Positions 1-6,705 of a DNA stretch of 64,000 nt are shown piece after piece. The stretch comes from Cupriavidus consociatus. GTDB lineage: Bacteria; Pseudomonadota; Gammaproteobacteria; Burkholderiales; Burkholderiaceae. Position 1 is the first letter of the stretch, and every line of letters begins with the position of its first letter. Position numbers and translations under genes: made by a program. Where the stretch lies: NCBI RefSeq assembly GCF_017814975.1, contig NZ_JAGIQA010000021.1, forward strand, positions 79,869-143,868, in the 5' to 3' direction. The notes beneath the pieces were generated by a model. That model did not search any database, had not been told where the DNA came from, and saw nothing but the letters and a program-made list of their open reading frames with translations.

Positions 1-824
1 CCATCGACGAACCGCGCCGCATGGCTGGCCCCTTCCTGCGCTGGAGCCTTGCGTGCCTGCTGGTGGCCTCGGGCTACCTGTTCGTGGTGGTCCCGCACGC
101 GCATACCTTCGAGACGCTGGCGGCGATGCTGGCGCTGCCCTATCTCGGCATCGGCCTGCTGGTGGCGCGGCCGGGCTTCCAGCTGATCGCCATGCTGCTG
201 TCGGTCAACACCGCATCGTTCGCCAATGTGCAGACAGTCTTCGACGCGGATTTCCTCGGCACCTTCAATGCCTGCCTGGCCAGCGCCGCCGCGATGCTGT
301 TCGCGCCGCTGTGGTCGATGGCGGTGCGCCCGTTCGGCGCGCGCGCGGCGGCGCACCGGCTAGTGCGCGCGAGCTGGCAGGACCTGGCGCAGGCGGCCAC
401 GCTGCGCGCTGCGGATGGCGACGCACGGCTCGGCGCGCGCATGCTCGACCGGCTCGGCCAGCTGGTGCCGCGCCTTGGTGCCGCCGGCGACCCGCTCTCG
501 TCCGACGGCTTCCATGCGCTGCAGGTCGGCTATTGCGCGCTGGCACTGCACAGGGCACTGCCGAACCTCCCGCGTGCGGCACGCAAGCCGGTGCGCCGGG
601 TGCTGGCGGCAGTCGCGCGGCACTACCGGTCACGGCTGCGCAGCGGCCATGCCGTGGCGGCACCGGCGGCGCTGTCGCGCCGGGTCGCCGATGCCATCGC
701 CGCGCTGCCACGCCAGGACAGTGGTGCGCTGGGCGCGCTGGTGGTGCTGCAGGTAACGCTGCACCCCGCCGGCGCGCGCGGACTGACCCCACTCACCGCT
801 CTTGCTGCCCCCGATGCTCAGTGA
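1..824 (+). CDS. FUSC-family inner-membrane efflux protein, C-terminal part (5' end outside window)
   Basis: The reading frame is open to the window edge, so only the C-terminal ~270 residues are present. The visible part begins with several hydrophobic helices (about the first 100 residues) and ends in a soluble helical region, the layout of the second half of FUSC/AaeB-type aromatic-acid exporters. The assignment rests mainly on context: the next three genes are a DUF1656 protein, an HlyD-type adaptor and a NodT outer-membrane factor, the standard partners of FUSC pumps. Its stop overlaps the next start by 11 bases, indicating translational coupling. The substrate cannot be told from this fragment; hydroxylated aromatic acids are the family precedent. 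Confidence 0.8.
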   Translation, partial: IDEPRRMAGPFLRWSLACLLVASGYLFVVVPHAHTFETLAAMLALPYLGIGLLVARPGFQLIAMLLSVNTASFANVQTVFDADFLGTFNACLASAAAMLFAPLWSMAVRPFGARAAAHRLVRASWQDLAQAATLRAADGDARLGARMLDRLGQLVPRLGAAGDPLSSDGFHALQVGYCALALHRALPNLPRAARKPVRRVLAAVARHYRSRLRSGHAVAAPAALSRRVADAIAALPRQDSGALGALVVLQVTLHPAGARGLTPLTALAAPDAQ

Positions 825-1032
825 AATCGATCTCTATGGCGTGTTCGTGCCAGGCGTGCTGGTGCTGATGGTGCTGGCCTTCGCCGTCACCACCGCAATC
901 CGCATGACGCTGGCCGCGCTGGGCTGCTACCGGCATATCTGGCACCGCTCGCTGTTCAACCTTTCCCTCTATGTGATCGTCCTGGGCGCCGTGGCGGCAG
1001 TCTTCGCCGCCGTGCCGGGACTGCCGTCATGA
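814..1032 (+). CDS. DUF1656 (AaeX-like) small membrane protein of the efflux operon
   Basis: A 72-residue protein starting at the ATG that gives M-L-S-E-I-D-L-Y-G-V-F-V-P, the typical DUF1656 N-terminus. A TTG twelve bases upstream is in frame but less likely. Two hydrophobic segments (about residues 10-30 and 48-68) flank a short basic loop. DUF1656/AaeX proteins accompany FUSC and HlyD subunits in hydroxybenzoate-type efflux operons; their exact role is unknown. It overlaps the FUSC gene upstream and ends in an ATGA overlap with the HlyD gene, so all are one transcript. Confidence 0.85.
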   Translation: MLSEIDLYGVFVPGVLVLMVLAFAVTTAIRMTLAALGCYRHIWHRSLFNLSLYVIVLGAVAAVFAAVPGLPS

Positions 1033-1919
1033 CACTCCGACTCCGCCCCCTGCTTCCCTTGCTGCCGACGCTGCTGGCCGTGCTCGCCGCCGTGCTGGTG
1101 CTGCGCCACCTGTGGGACTACTACACCGCCGCGCCCTGGACCCGCGACGGCCATGTGCGCGCCGATATCGTCCAGGTCGCGCCCGACGTCTCAGGCCTGG
1201 TCACACACGTGCTGGTGCGCGACAACCAGCACGTGCAGCGCGGCGAGGTGCTGTTCGAGATCGACCGCGACCGCTACGCGCTGGCGCTGCAGCAGGCGCT
1301 GGCCACCGCCGCCACGCTGCGCGCGACGCTGGCCCAGGCGCGGCGCGAAGCCGCGCGCAACCGGACGCTCGACGGGCTGGTGGCCGGCGAAGTCGCCGAA
1401 CAGGGCCGCGCCCGCGTGGAGCAAGGCGAAGCGGCGCTGGCGCAGGCCGAGGCCACGGTGCGGCTGGCGCGGCTGAACCTGGAGCGCACCAGCGTGCGCA
1501 GCCCGGTGGCCGGCTACCTCAACGACCGCCTGCCGCGGCTGGGCGACTACGTGTCCACCGGCCGCCCGGTGCTGTCGATGGTCGACGCGGCGTCGTTCCA
1601 TGTGGAAGGGTATTTCGAGGAAACCAAGCTGCACCGCATCCATATCGGCAGCCCGGTGGACATCCACCTCATGGGCGAGCCCCGGCACCTGCGCGGACAT
1701 GTGCAGAGCATCGCCGCCGGCATCGAGGATCGCGACCGCAGCGCCGGCTCGAACCTGCTGCCCAACGTCAATCCGACCTTCAACTGGGTGCGCCTGGCGC
1801 AGCGCGTGCCGGTGCGCATCGTGCTGGAAGACGTGCCCGTCGACGTCAGGCTGGTGTCGGGCCGCACCGCGACGGTGTCGGTGCGCGAACCGCGGCGTCC
1901 TGCCGCGGCGCGGTCATGA
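1029..1919 (+). CDS. HlyD-family periplasmic adaptor (membrane fusion protein)
   Basis: A 296-residue adaptor. One N-terminal membrane anchor (about residues 8-27) is followed by a WDYYTAAPWTRDG-type segment usual in EmrA/AaeA-like adaptors. Two half-lipoyl strands follow (around VAPDVSGLV and SPVAGYL), separated by an alanine-rich alpha-hairpin at about 80-155, then a beta-barrel domain. It should link the inner-membrane FUSC pump to the outer-membrane channel encoded next. Start ATG overlaps the DUF1656 stop; its own stop overlaps the next ATG (ATGA). The substrate is not visible in the sequence. Confidence 0.9.
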   Translation: MTLRLRPLLPLLPTLLAVLAAVLVLRHLWDYYTAAPWTRDGHVRADIVQVAPDVSGLVTHVLVRDNQHVQRGEVLFEIDRDRYALALQQALATAATLRATLAQARREAARNRTLDGLVAGEVAEQGRARVEQGEAALAQAEATVRLARLNLERTSVRSPVAGYLNDRLPRLGDYVSTGRPVLSMVDAASFHVEGYFEETKLHRIHIGSPVDIHLMGEPRHLRGHVQSIAAGIEDRDRSAGSNLLPNVNPTFNWVRLAQRVPVRIVLEDVPVDVRLVSGRTATVSVREPRRPAAARS

Positions 1920-3391
1920 GCGGCCGCCGTCGCTGGCTGGCGTGCGCGGCCGCGTGCCTGTGCGCCTGCACCACGGTGGGCCCGGACTACCGCGTGCCCG
2001 GGCACGCCGCGATCAAGGCGCCGCAGGCCAACGGCGCGCTGCAGGGCGGCAACGCACATGGCGTCGACATCGGCCCGGTCCCCGACGACTGGTGGCACCT
2101 CTATGACGACGCGCGGCTCGACCGGCTGGTACAGCAAGCGCTGGCGGCCAACACCGACATCCGCGCCGCCTCGGCCAACCTGCGGCGCGCGGTGGCGCTG
2201 CTGCATGAGGTCGAGTCCGAGAGCCTGCCGCAGGGCGGCGTCGACGCCAGCGTGGCGCGCGCGCAGCTGTCGGCCCAGAGCTTCCTGCAGGCCATCAAGC
2301 CGCCGGTGTTCAACCTGGGCGATTTCGGCTTCGGCGTGTCTTACCTGGTCGATTTCTTCGGCAAGCTGGCACGTGCCGACGAGGCCGCGCTGGCAGGCGC
2401 CGAAGCCAGCGAAGCCACCCTCGACCTGGTGCGCGTCAGCGTGGCCGCGCAGACCGTGCGCGCCTACGTGCAGGGATGCGCAGCCACTCATGAACTGGCA
2501 GTGGCCACGCGGCAGCTTGCGGTGCAAGAGCGAACGGTGGACGCAACCCGCCGGCTGGTCGCCGCCGGCCGCGCGCAGCCACCGGACGTGGCGCGCGAAC
2601 GCGCCCGCACGGAAGCATTGCGCGCCGCCTTGCCGGCCTTCGCGGCGGAGCGCGCCGCGGCGCATCACCGCCTGGCACTGCTGCTGGGCAAGCCGCCGAT
2701 AGCGCTGGCACCGGACGAGGTCGATTGCCATGCCGAGCCCGAATTGCACGCGCCGCTGCCGGTGGGCGACGGTGCCGCACTGCTGCGGCGCCGTCCCGAT
2801 ATCCGCCAGGCCGAACGGGAACTGGCCGCGGCGACCGCGCGCATCGGCGTTGCCACCGCGGACTTGTACCCGTCGATCCGCATCGGCGCCAGCGCCGGCC
2901 TGACCGGCGTGCTCAGCGACCTGGGCAGCAGCCCGACCGCGCGCTGGAGCCTGGGCCCCTTGCTAAGCTGGTCGCTGCCCACCAACGGCGTGCGCCACCG
3001 CATCCACGGCCATGAGGCGGCAGCCGACGCCGCGCTGGCGCGCTTCGACGGCGCGGTGCTGCGCGCGCTGCAGGAAACGGAGACGGCGCTGTCCGCCTAT
3101 ACCCGCGCGCTGGAGCGGCGCGAGTCGCTGCATGCGGCGCGCGAGCAGGCCGGCGAAGCCGCACGCCAGCAGGCCCGGCTGCAGCAGGCCGGGCGCATCC
3201 CCTACCTCGAGCGCCTCGATGCCGAGCGGCGGCTGGCCGGTGCCGAGGCCGCGCTGGCCGCGGCCGAAGCGCAGGTGTCATACCGACAGGTGGACCTGTT
3301 TCTCGCCCTGGGCGGCGGCTGGCAAGCCGGCCGCAAGGTTTCGGCGGATCGCTCGGAATGGCCTCCGTTTTACGATGAAAAAATCGACTGA
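1916..3391 (+). CDS. NodT-family outer-membrane efflux lipoprotein
   Basis: A 491-residue protein. The ATG at the ATGA overlap gives a basic N-terminus and a lipobox ending at L-C-A-C, then the family-typical T-T-V-G-P-D-Y. Two outer-membrane-efflux repeats of long alpha-helices fill the rest (roughly 60-260 and 270-470). NodT/OprM-type lipoproteins trimerise as the exit duct of tripartite pumps. The frame stays open far upstream inside the adaptor gene, but only this start gives a signal sequence. Last gene of the FUSC-DUF1656-HlyD-NodT operon; no terminator is obvious after it. Confidence 0.9.
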   Translation: MSGRRRWLACAAACLCACTTVGPDYRVPGHAAIKAPQANGALQGGNAHGVDIGPVPDDWWHLYDDARLDRLVQQALAANTDIRAASANLRRAVALLHEVESESLPQGGVDASVARAQLSAQSFLQAIKPPVFNLGDFGFGVSYLVDFFGKLARADEAALAGAEASEATLDLVRVSVAAQTVRAYVQGCAATHELAVATRQLAVQERTVDATRRLVAAGRAQPPDVARERARTEALRAALPAFAAERAAAHHRLALLLGKPPIALAPDEVDCHAEPELHAPLPVGDGAALLRRRPDIRQAERELAAATARIGVATADLYPSIRIGASAGLTGVLSDLGSSPTARWSLGPLLSWSLPTNGVRHRIHGHEAAADAALARFDGAVLRALQETETALSAYTRALERRESLHAAREQAGEAARQQARLQQAGRIPYLERLDAERRLAGAEAALAAAEAQVSYRQVDLFLALGGGWQAGRKVSADRSEWPPFYDEKID

Positions 3392-3582
3392 GTTTTGTCC
3401 TTTTAAATCATCACACGAATGGATCGGCGTGACTACACTTCGTCCCGTGCCCCGCCCTTGTACGCCCGGCACCGCCCACAAGGCGAACCGGACGGCGTGC
3501 TGGCAGGCGGATCCGCCCACCACGCACAGCCCGCAGGAAGACTGCAGGACCGTGCCGTCCCCTTACCCAAGACATAGCAGCC

Positions 3583-3921
3583 ATGCATAACGACGATCTC
3601 AAAGCCCTCCTCGCCACGACACTCTCCATCGCCGCCCTCGGAGCCAGCGTGCTCGCCTGCGGCCCGGCCGCAGCCCAAGGCCTGAGCGACCACGGCACCG
3701 ACGCCGACCGCTACGGCTACAACCTGCAGCACAACGGCAAGCGCGATCCCTTCACCGAGGGTGCGCACGTCAACGGCAAGCGCGACCCGTTCACCGACGG
3801 CGCGCACGTCAACGGCAAGCGCGACCCGTTCACCGACGGCGCCAACCAGCCGGCCACCGGCATGGACCTGGCGGGCATGGACCGCACCGGCGTCTCGGCG
3901 CCGCCGGCACACGCCGCCTGA
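3583..3921 (+). CDS. Secreted tandem-repeat protein (NGKRDPFTDGA repeats), unknown function
   Basis: A 112-residue protein. A signal peptide runs to about residue 32 (GPAAAQ-G). The mature part carries three tandem 13-residue units of consensus NGKRDPFT(D/E)GAHV, then a short tail. At DNA level the 39-bp unit is repeated three times, the last two nearly identical. I know no domain name for it. A second protein here (gene at 43412-43777) is built on a related unit (FDPYSEGAK), so the two form a family of exported repeat proteins. The charged, aromatic, glycine-containing unit suggests an extended periplasmic or surface polypeptide. It stands alone between the efflux operon and a tiny secreted protein. 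Confidence 0.75.
   Translation: MHNDDLKALLATTLSIAALGASVLACGPAAAQGLSDHGTDADRYGYNLQHNGKRDPFTEGAHVNGKRDPFTDGAHVNGKRDPFTDGANQPATGMDLAGMDRTGVSAPPAHAA
3733..3849 (+). repeat. Three tandem 39-bp coding repeats
   Basis: Units start at 3733, 3772 and 3811 with exact 39-base spacing. Each encodes NGKRDPFT(D/E)GA plus two linker residues. Units two and three are nearly identical at nucleotide level while unit one differs at a few third positions, so the second duplication is more recent. Being a multiple of three, changes in copy number keep the frame. Confidence 0.9.
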
Positions 3922-4024
3922 TACGCTTCCGCCCGCCGCGGCGCTCGCCGTGCCGGCACCGCTGGCCGGAAGGACCTTTCCGGCCAGCCCCCAGCCCCAC
4001 CATCCCGCTTCGACCGTCATCCCC

Positions 4025-4219
4025 ATGAAGACCATCCTGCTCGCCATGCTCGCGCTTGGCGCCCTTGCCGCATCCGTGCCCGCCAGTGCGGGCCCGGACT
4101 GGTCCGTGATCGAGCGCGCCCGCGCCGAAGCACGCGCCCGCCATGCGCTTCCCTGCGCACAAAGCGCTCATGCGGTGCCCGCATCGGGGCCTCCGGCTTC
4201 GCCTGCTACGGCACGCTGA
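4025..4219 (+). CDS. Small secreted protein, unknown function
   Basis: A 64-residue protein starting at the ATG that gives M-K-T-I-L-L-A-M and a clear signal peptide ending near ASA-G at residue 23. The mature ~40 residues are Arg/Ala-rich (an ERARAEARARH stretch) with one cysteine. The open frame extends further upstream, but without a signal sequence or sensible composition. Tiny exported proteins of this kind (hydrophobic leader, GPDWSVIERAR-like start) occur in related genomes without assigned function. It lies 103 bases after the repeat protein; co-expression is possible but unproven. Confidence 0.55.
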   Translation: MKTILLAMLALGALAASVPASAGPDWSVIERARAEARARHALPCAQSAHAVPASGPPASPATAR

Positions 4220-4341
4220 ACGCTACTGAGGTGCGCGCTCCGGTGCTAGATTGGAAAGGCGTGCTGGCGGCAAAAGCCAGCAGCGCCTGACAACGCACAA
4301 ACCACACGACCACACGACCCCACCTTAGCGAGGAGCCGCGC

Positions 4342-4677
4342 ATGTCCCTCCCTCACCTAGCTTCCGGACAGATCGCCAGCGTGCTGCCCCTGGGCACGCG
4401 CCTGGACCAGACTGTCACCCAAGCCCTGTTCAAGGAAGGCCCGCTGGAAGTGATGCGGCTGGTGCTGAAGGCGGGCAAGCATGTGCCGCCCCATTCGGTC
4501 GACGGCCCGATGACGGTGCAGTGCCTGGAAGGCGAAGTCCGCCTGCGCGTGGACGGGGCCGAGCGCGGACTGCGCCAGGGCGACCTGCTCTACGTCGGCC
4601 CGTGCGTGCGCTATGACCTGACCGCCGACACAGATGCCTCGGTGCTGGTGACGATGGTGCTGCCGGCCGGCCGCTGA
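4342..4677 (+). CDS. Cupin-domain protein
   Basis: A 111-residue single-domain cupin. The conserved beta-barrel is visible as a GKHVPPHSV strand, a CLEGEVRL turn and a late RQGDLLYVGPCVRYDL strand. The first cupin motif keeps the histidines but lacks the usual downstream glutamate, so metal binding and catalysis cannot be assumed. Start ATG follows GCGAGGAGCCGC, a good ribosome site. The gene is monocistronic; immediately after its stop lies the broken end of a reverse-strand kinase relic. Small cupins of this type often act as sugar or metabolite-binding proteins, but no substrate can be inferred. Confidence 0.8.
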   Translation: MSLPHLASGQIASVLPLGTRLDQTVTQALFKEGPLEVMRLVLKAGKHVPPHSVDGPMTVQCLEGEVRLRVDGAERGLRQGDLLYVGPCVRYDLTADTDASVLVTMVLPAGR

Positions 4678-4684
4678 CACCGGC

Positions 4685-5128
4685 GCTGGTCATGTCCATC
4701 AGCACCAGGTCATACGCCTGGTGGCCAGCCGCTCGAGCGCGACCCGCCCGTTGCCGGCGGTGCCCGGCGTGATGCGGGCCTGCTGCAGCAGGTGTACCGC
4801 GACCTCGCGATTGATTTCGTTGTCCTCGACCAGCAGCACGCGCCGCTGCGGCAGCGACCAGCCCGGGCCGGGCGCCGCGCGCGGCGGCTCGGCCGGTGGC
4901 GGCGTGCCGGGTTCGGCGGCCTCAATCAGTCCGCTCGCCAGCGCCGGCACCCACAGCCCGGCGCCAGCCACGCGCCGGCCGCGGTAGTCGCGGTAGCCGA
5001 AGCCAAGCTGTAGCGTCTGATGCGACAGCACCTGCTGCGCCAGCCGGGTCAGGGGCGCGCCCGGCGGCAGGCGGTAGGTGCCGCTGCCGTCGGCCACGGG
5101 AACGCGCGCCACGGTATGGAAGCGAACG
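4685..5128 (-). pseudogene. Hybrid sensor histidine kinase relic: cache-domain scrap joined to half a receiver domain
   Basis: Read on the minus strand, one frame gives a segment ending in GFGYRDYRGRRVAGAGLW, the hallmark of the second half of a periplasmic cache sensor. About 30 residues later comes a receiver start, RRVLLVEDNEINREVAVHLL. The membrane helix, PAS and kinase domains that should lie between are missing. The receiver then loses frame near 4705 (the correct continuation QAYDLVLMDM is in another frame), and the relic stops beside the cupin gene. So there is at least one large internal deletion, one frameshift and a 3' truncation. The 5' part of the kinase gene is replaced by the HD-GYP gene. 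Confidence 0.8.
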
Positions 5129-6025
5129 CAGCGGGATCGCTTCGCCGGCCAGGCCGTCGGGATAGCCGCTGCCATCCCATTTCTCGTGGTGGTGATGCGC
5201 GATCTCGCGCGCGTAGCGCAGGAACGAGCTGGTGGTGCCGCACTGGGCTTCGGCATCGGCAATGGCATCGCGGCCCAGCGTGGTATGGGTCTTCATGACC
5301 GCGAATTCTTCGACGGTGAGCTTGCCGGGCTTGAGCAGGATCCGGTCGGGGATGCCGACCTTGCCGATATCGTGCAGCGGCGCGGACTTGAACATCAGTT
5401 CGATGGCCTTGTCGTCGAGCCTGCCGGCAAAATCCGGCTCGTGCCGCAGCTTGCGCGCCAGTGCGCGCACATAGTGCTGGGTGCGGCGGATATGGTTGCC
5501 GGTCTCGTTGTCGCGGGTCTCGGCCAGCGCCGCCAGCGCGATGATGGTGGCGTCCTCGATCAGCTCGATCTCGCGCGTGCGGCGCTGTACCTCAGCCTCG
5601 AGCCAGGCCGAGCGGTCGCGCAGGAAGTCGTGCGCCTGCTTGAGCGCCAGCTGGCTGGCAATGCGCGCGCGCGCCACCGGCGCGCTGACCGGCTTCATGA
5701 TGTAGTCGACCGCGCCGACCGCGAAGCCGAGCGCCTCGTCGTGGGCCTCTGCCCGTGCGGTCAGGAAGATCACCGGCACGCAGGCGGTGCGCGCGTCGGC
5801 CTTGAGCCGGCGGCACGCCTCGTAGCCGTCCATGCCAGGCATCGACACATCCATCAGGATCAGGTCGGGTGGCGCTTCATGCGCCAGTTGCAGCGCGGTG
5901 GCCGCCCGGCTCGCCAGCTTGACGCGATACAGGTCCTGCAGCAGGGCGACCATGGCCGCAATGTTTTCGGGAACGTCGTCGACGACCAGGACGGTCGGCC
6001 GCTGGTCGGGGCTAAGGGCGCTCAT
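4922..6025 (-). pseudogene. HD-GYP response regulator truncated within its catalytic domain and fused out of frame to a kinase relic
   Basis: Start chosen at ATG for MSALSPD; the open frame begins three codons earlier at a TTG. The receiver domain is intact (VLVVDD, phospho-Asp in LMDVSMPG, Lys in MKPV). An HD-GYP phosphodiesterase domain follows with HDIGKVG and the HHHEKWDGSGYP signature. After GEAIPL (near 5129) the sequence departs from the family: the expected ARLMALADVYDAL helices and the C-terminus are absent. The frame reads ~70 Arg/Ala-rich residues that are an out-of-frame reading of a cache domain. Loss of the late metal-ligand region should abolish cyclic-di-GMP hydrolysis. The deletion-fusion joins two genes that are usual operon partners. 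Confidence 0.8.
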
Positions 6026-6245
6026 TTGTCGCAATTGGCGGTTGAGACCGTCTTGTTTCGTGCGCGCCGGGCGCGCGGACCGTTGCCGGGCTGGTCGCCC
6101 GCACAGCCATCAGGGGCCAGTGTGCGGAGGCGACTTCTGCACAAACGGCAGAAATGGCTCCGGCTTGTGCCCTCCCAAAGCAGGGTTGAGCGCCCTGGTG
6201 CGGCAGAAAATTGCCGCTTTGCGACGTATTAGTTACCCAAAAAGA

Positions 6246-6569
6246 TCAGCTGATGCGTCGCATGGCTTCCCGGATCGGATCCGCATCGGTCGGCCGCACC
6301 AGTCTGGCAACTTCCTGTCCGTCGCGCAGGAATACCAGCGTCGGCCACAGCTTGATGCGGAACGAGCGGCCGAGCGGGCGTCCGCTGCCGTCCTCGACCT
6401 TGATATGGCGCAGTGCGGGATGCACGGCGAACGCTTCGGCGAGCGCGGGCTGCGCTCGCTGGCAGAAGCCGCACCATGGGGCGCCGAATTCGAGCACGGT
6501 GCCACCGTTCAGCGTATCCACTTCGGTACGGGGCGGCTCGGTGGCCGCGTAATGCTGGGTCATGGGCAT
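6246..6569 (-). CDS. Thioredoxin-family protein
   Basis: A 107-residue thioredoxin-fold protein with the active site W-C-G-F-C at about residues 32-36 and the cis-proline in a KLWPTLVF strand. The start is MPMTQHYA, preceded six bases upstream by AAGGA; a second ATG two codons later has worse spacing. No signal peptide is seen, so the protein is cytoplasmic. The CGFC dipeptide and short length resemble small thioredoxin-like reductants used in stress responses. It is transcribed toward the HD-GYP pseudogene and away from the helicase gene, with no shared operon visible. Confidence 0.85.
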   Translation of the reverse strand: MPMTQHYAATEPPRTEVDTLNGGTVLEFGAPWCGFCQRAQPALAEAFAVHPALRHIKVEDGSGRPLGRSFRIKLWPTLVFLRDGQEVARLVRPTDADPIREAMRRIS

Positions 6570-6705
6570 GGTCGGGTCCTTGGTTCGATGACGACGAGGT
6601 GCGGTCGGCACGCATGGTCGCATTGCTGCCGGATTCGTGCCAGATCCGTTCCCTCCCGGCGGGGCCGGCAAGCTGCCGCCGCAACGCCAGCGCGCCGTGT
6701 AATTT

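Noticed and set aside
1112..1915. N-terminal extension of the NodT lipoprotein
   Set aside because: These codons overlap the HlyD adaptor in another frame and would place the lipobox 270 residues inside the protein.
1547..2749. 400-codon minus-strand frame across the HlyD and NodT genes
   Set aside because: Antisense shadow of two well-supported genes.
4681..6025. Frameshifts as simple sequencing errors
   Set aside because: Single-base errors cannot explain the loss of whole domains at both junctions; only the last receiver frameshift (~4705) could be an error.
5078..6232. 384-codon plus-strand frame opposite the HD-GYP gene
   Set aside because: The minus strand has recognisable receiver and HD-GYP motifs; the plus-strand product has no domain and Arg/Ala-biased composition.
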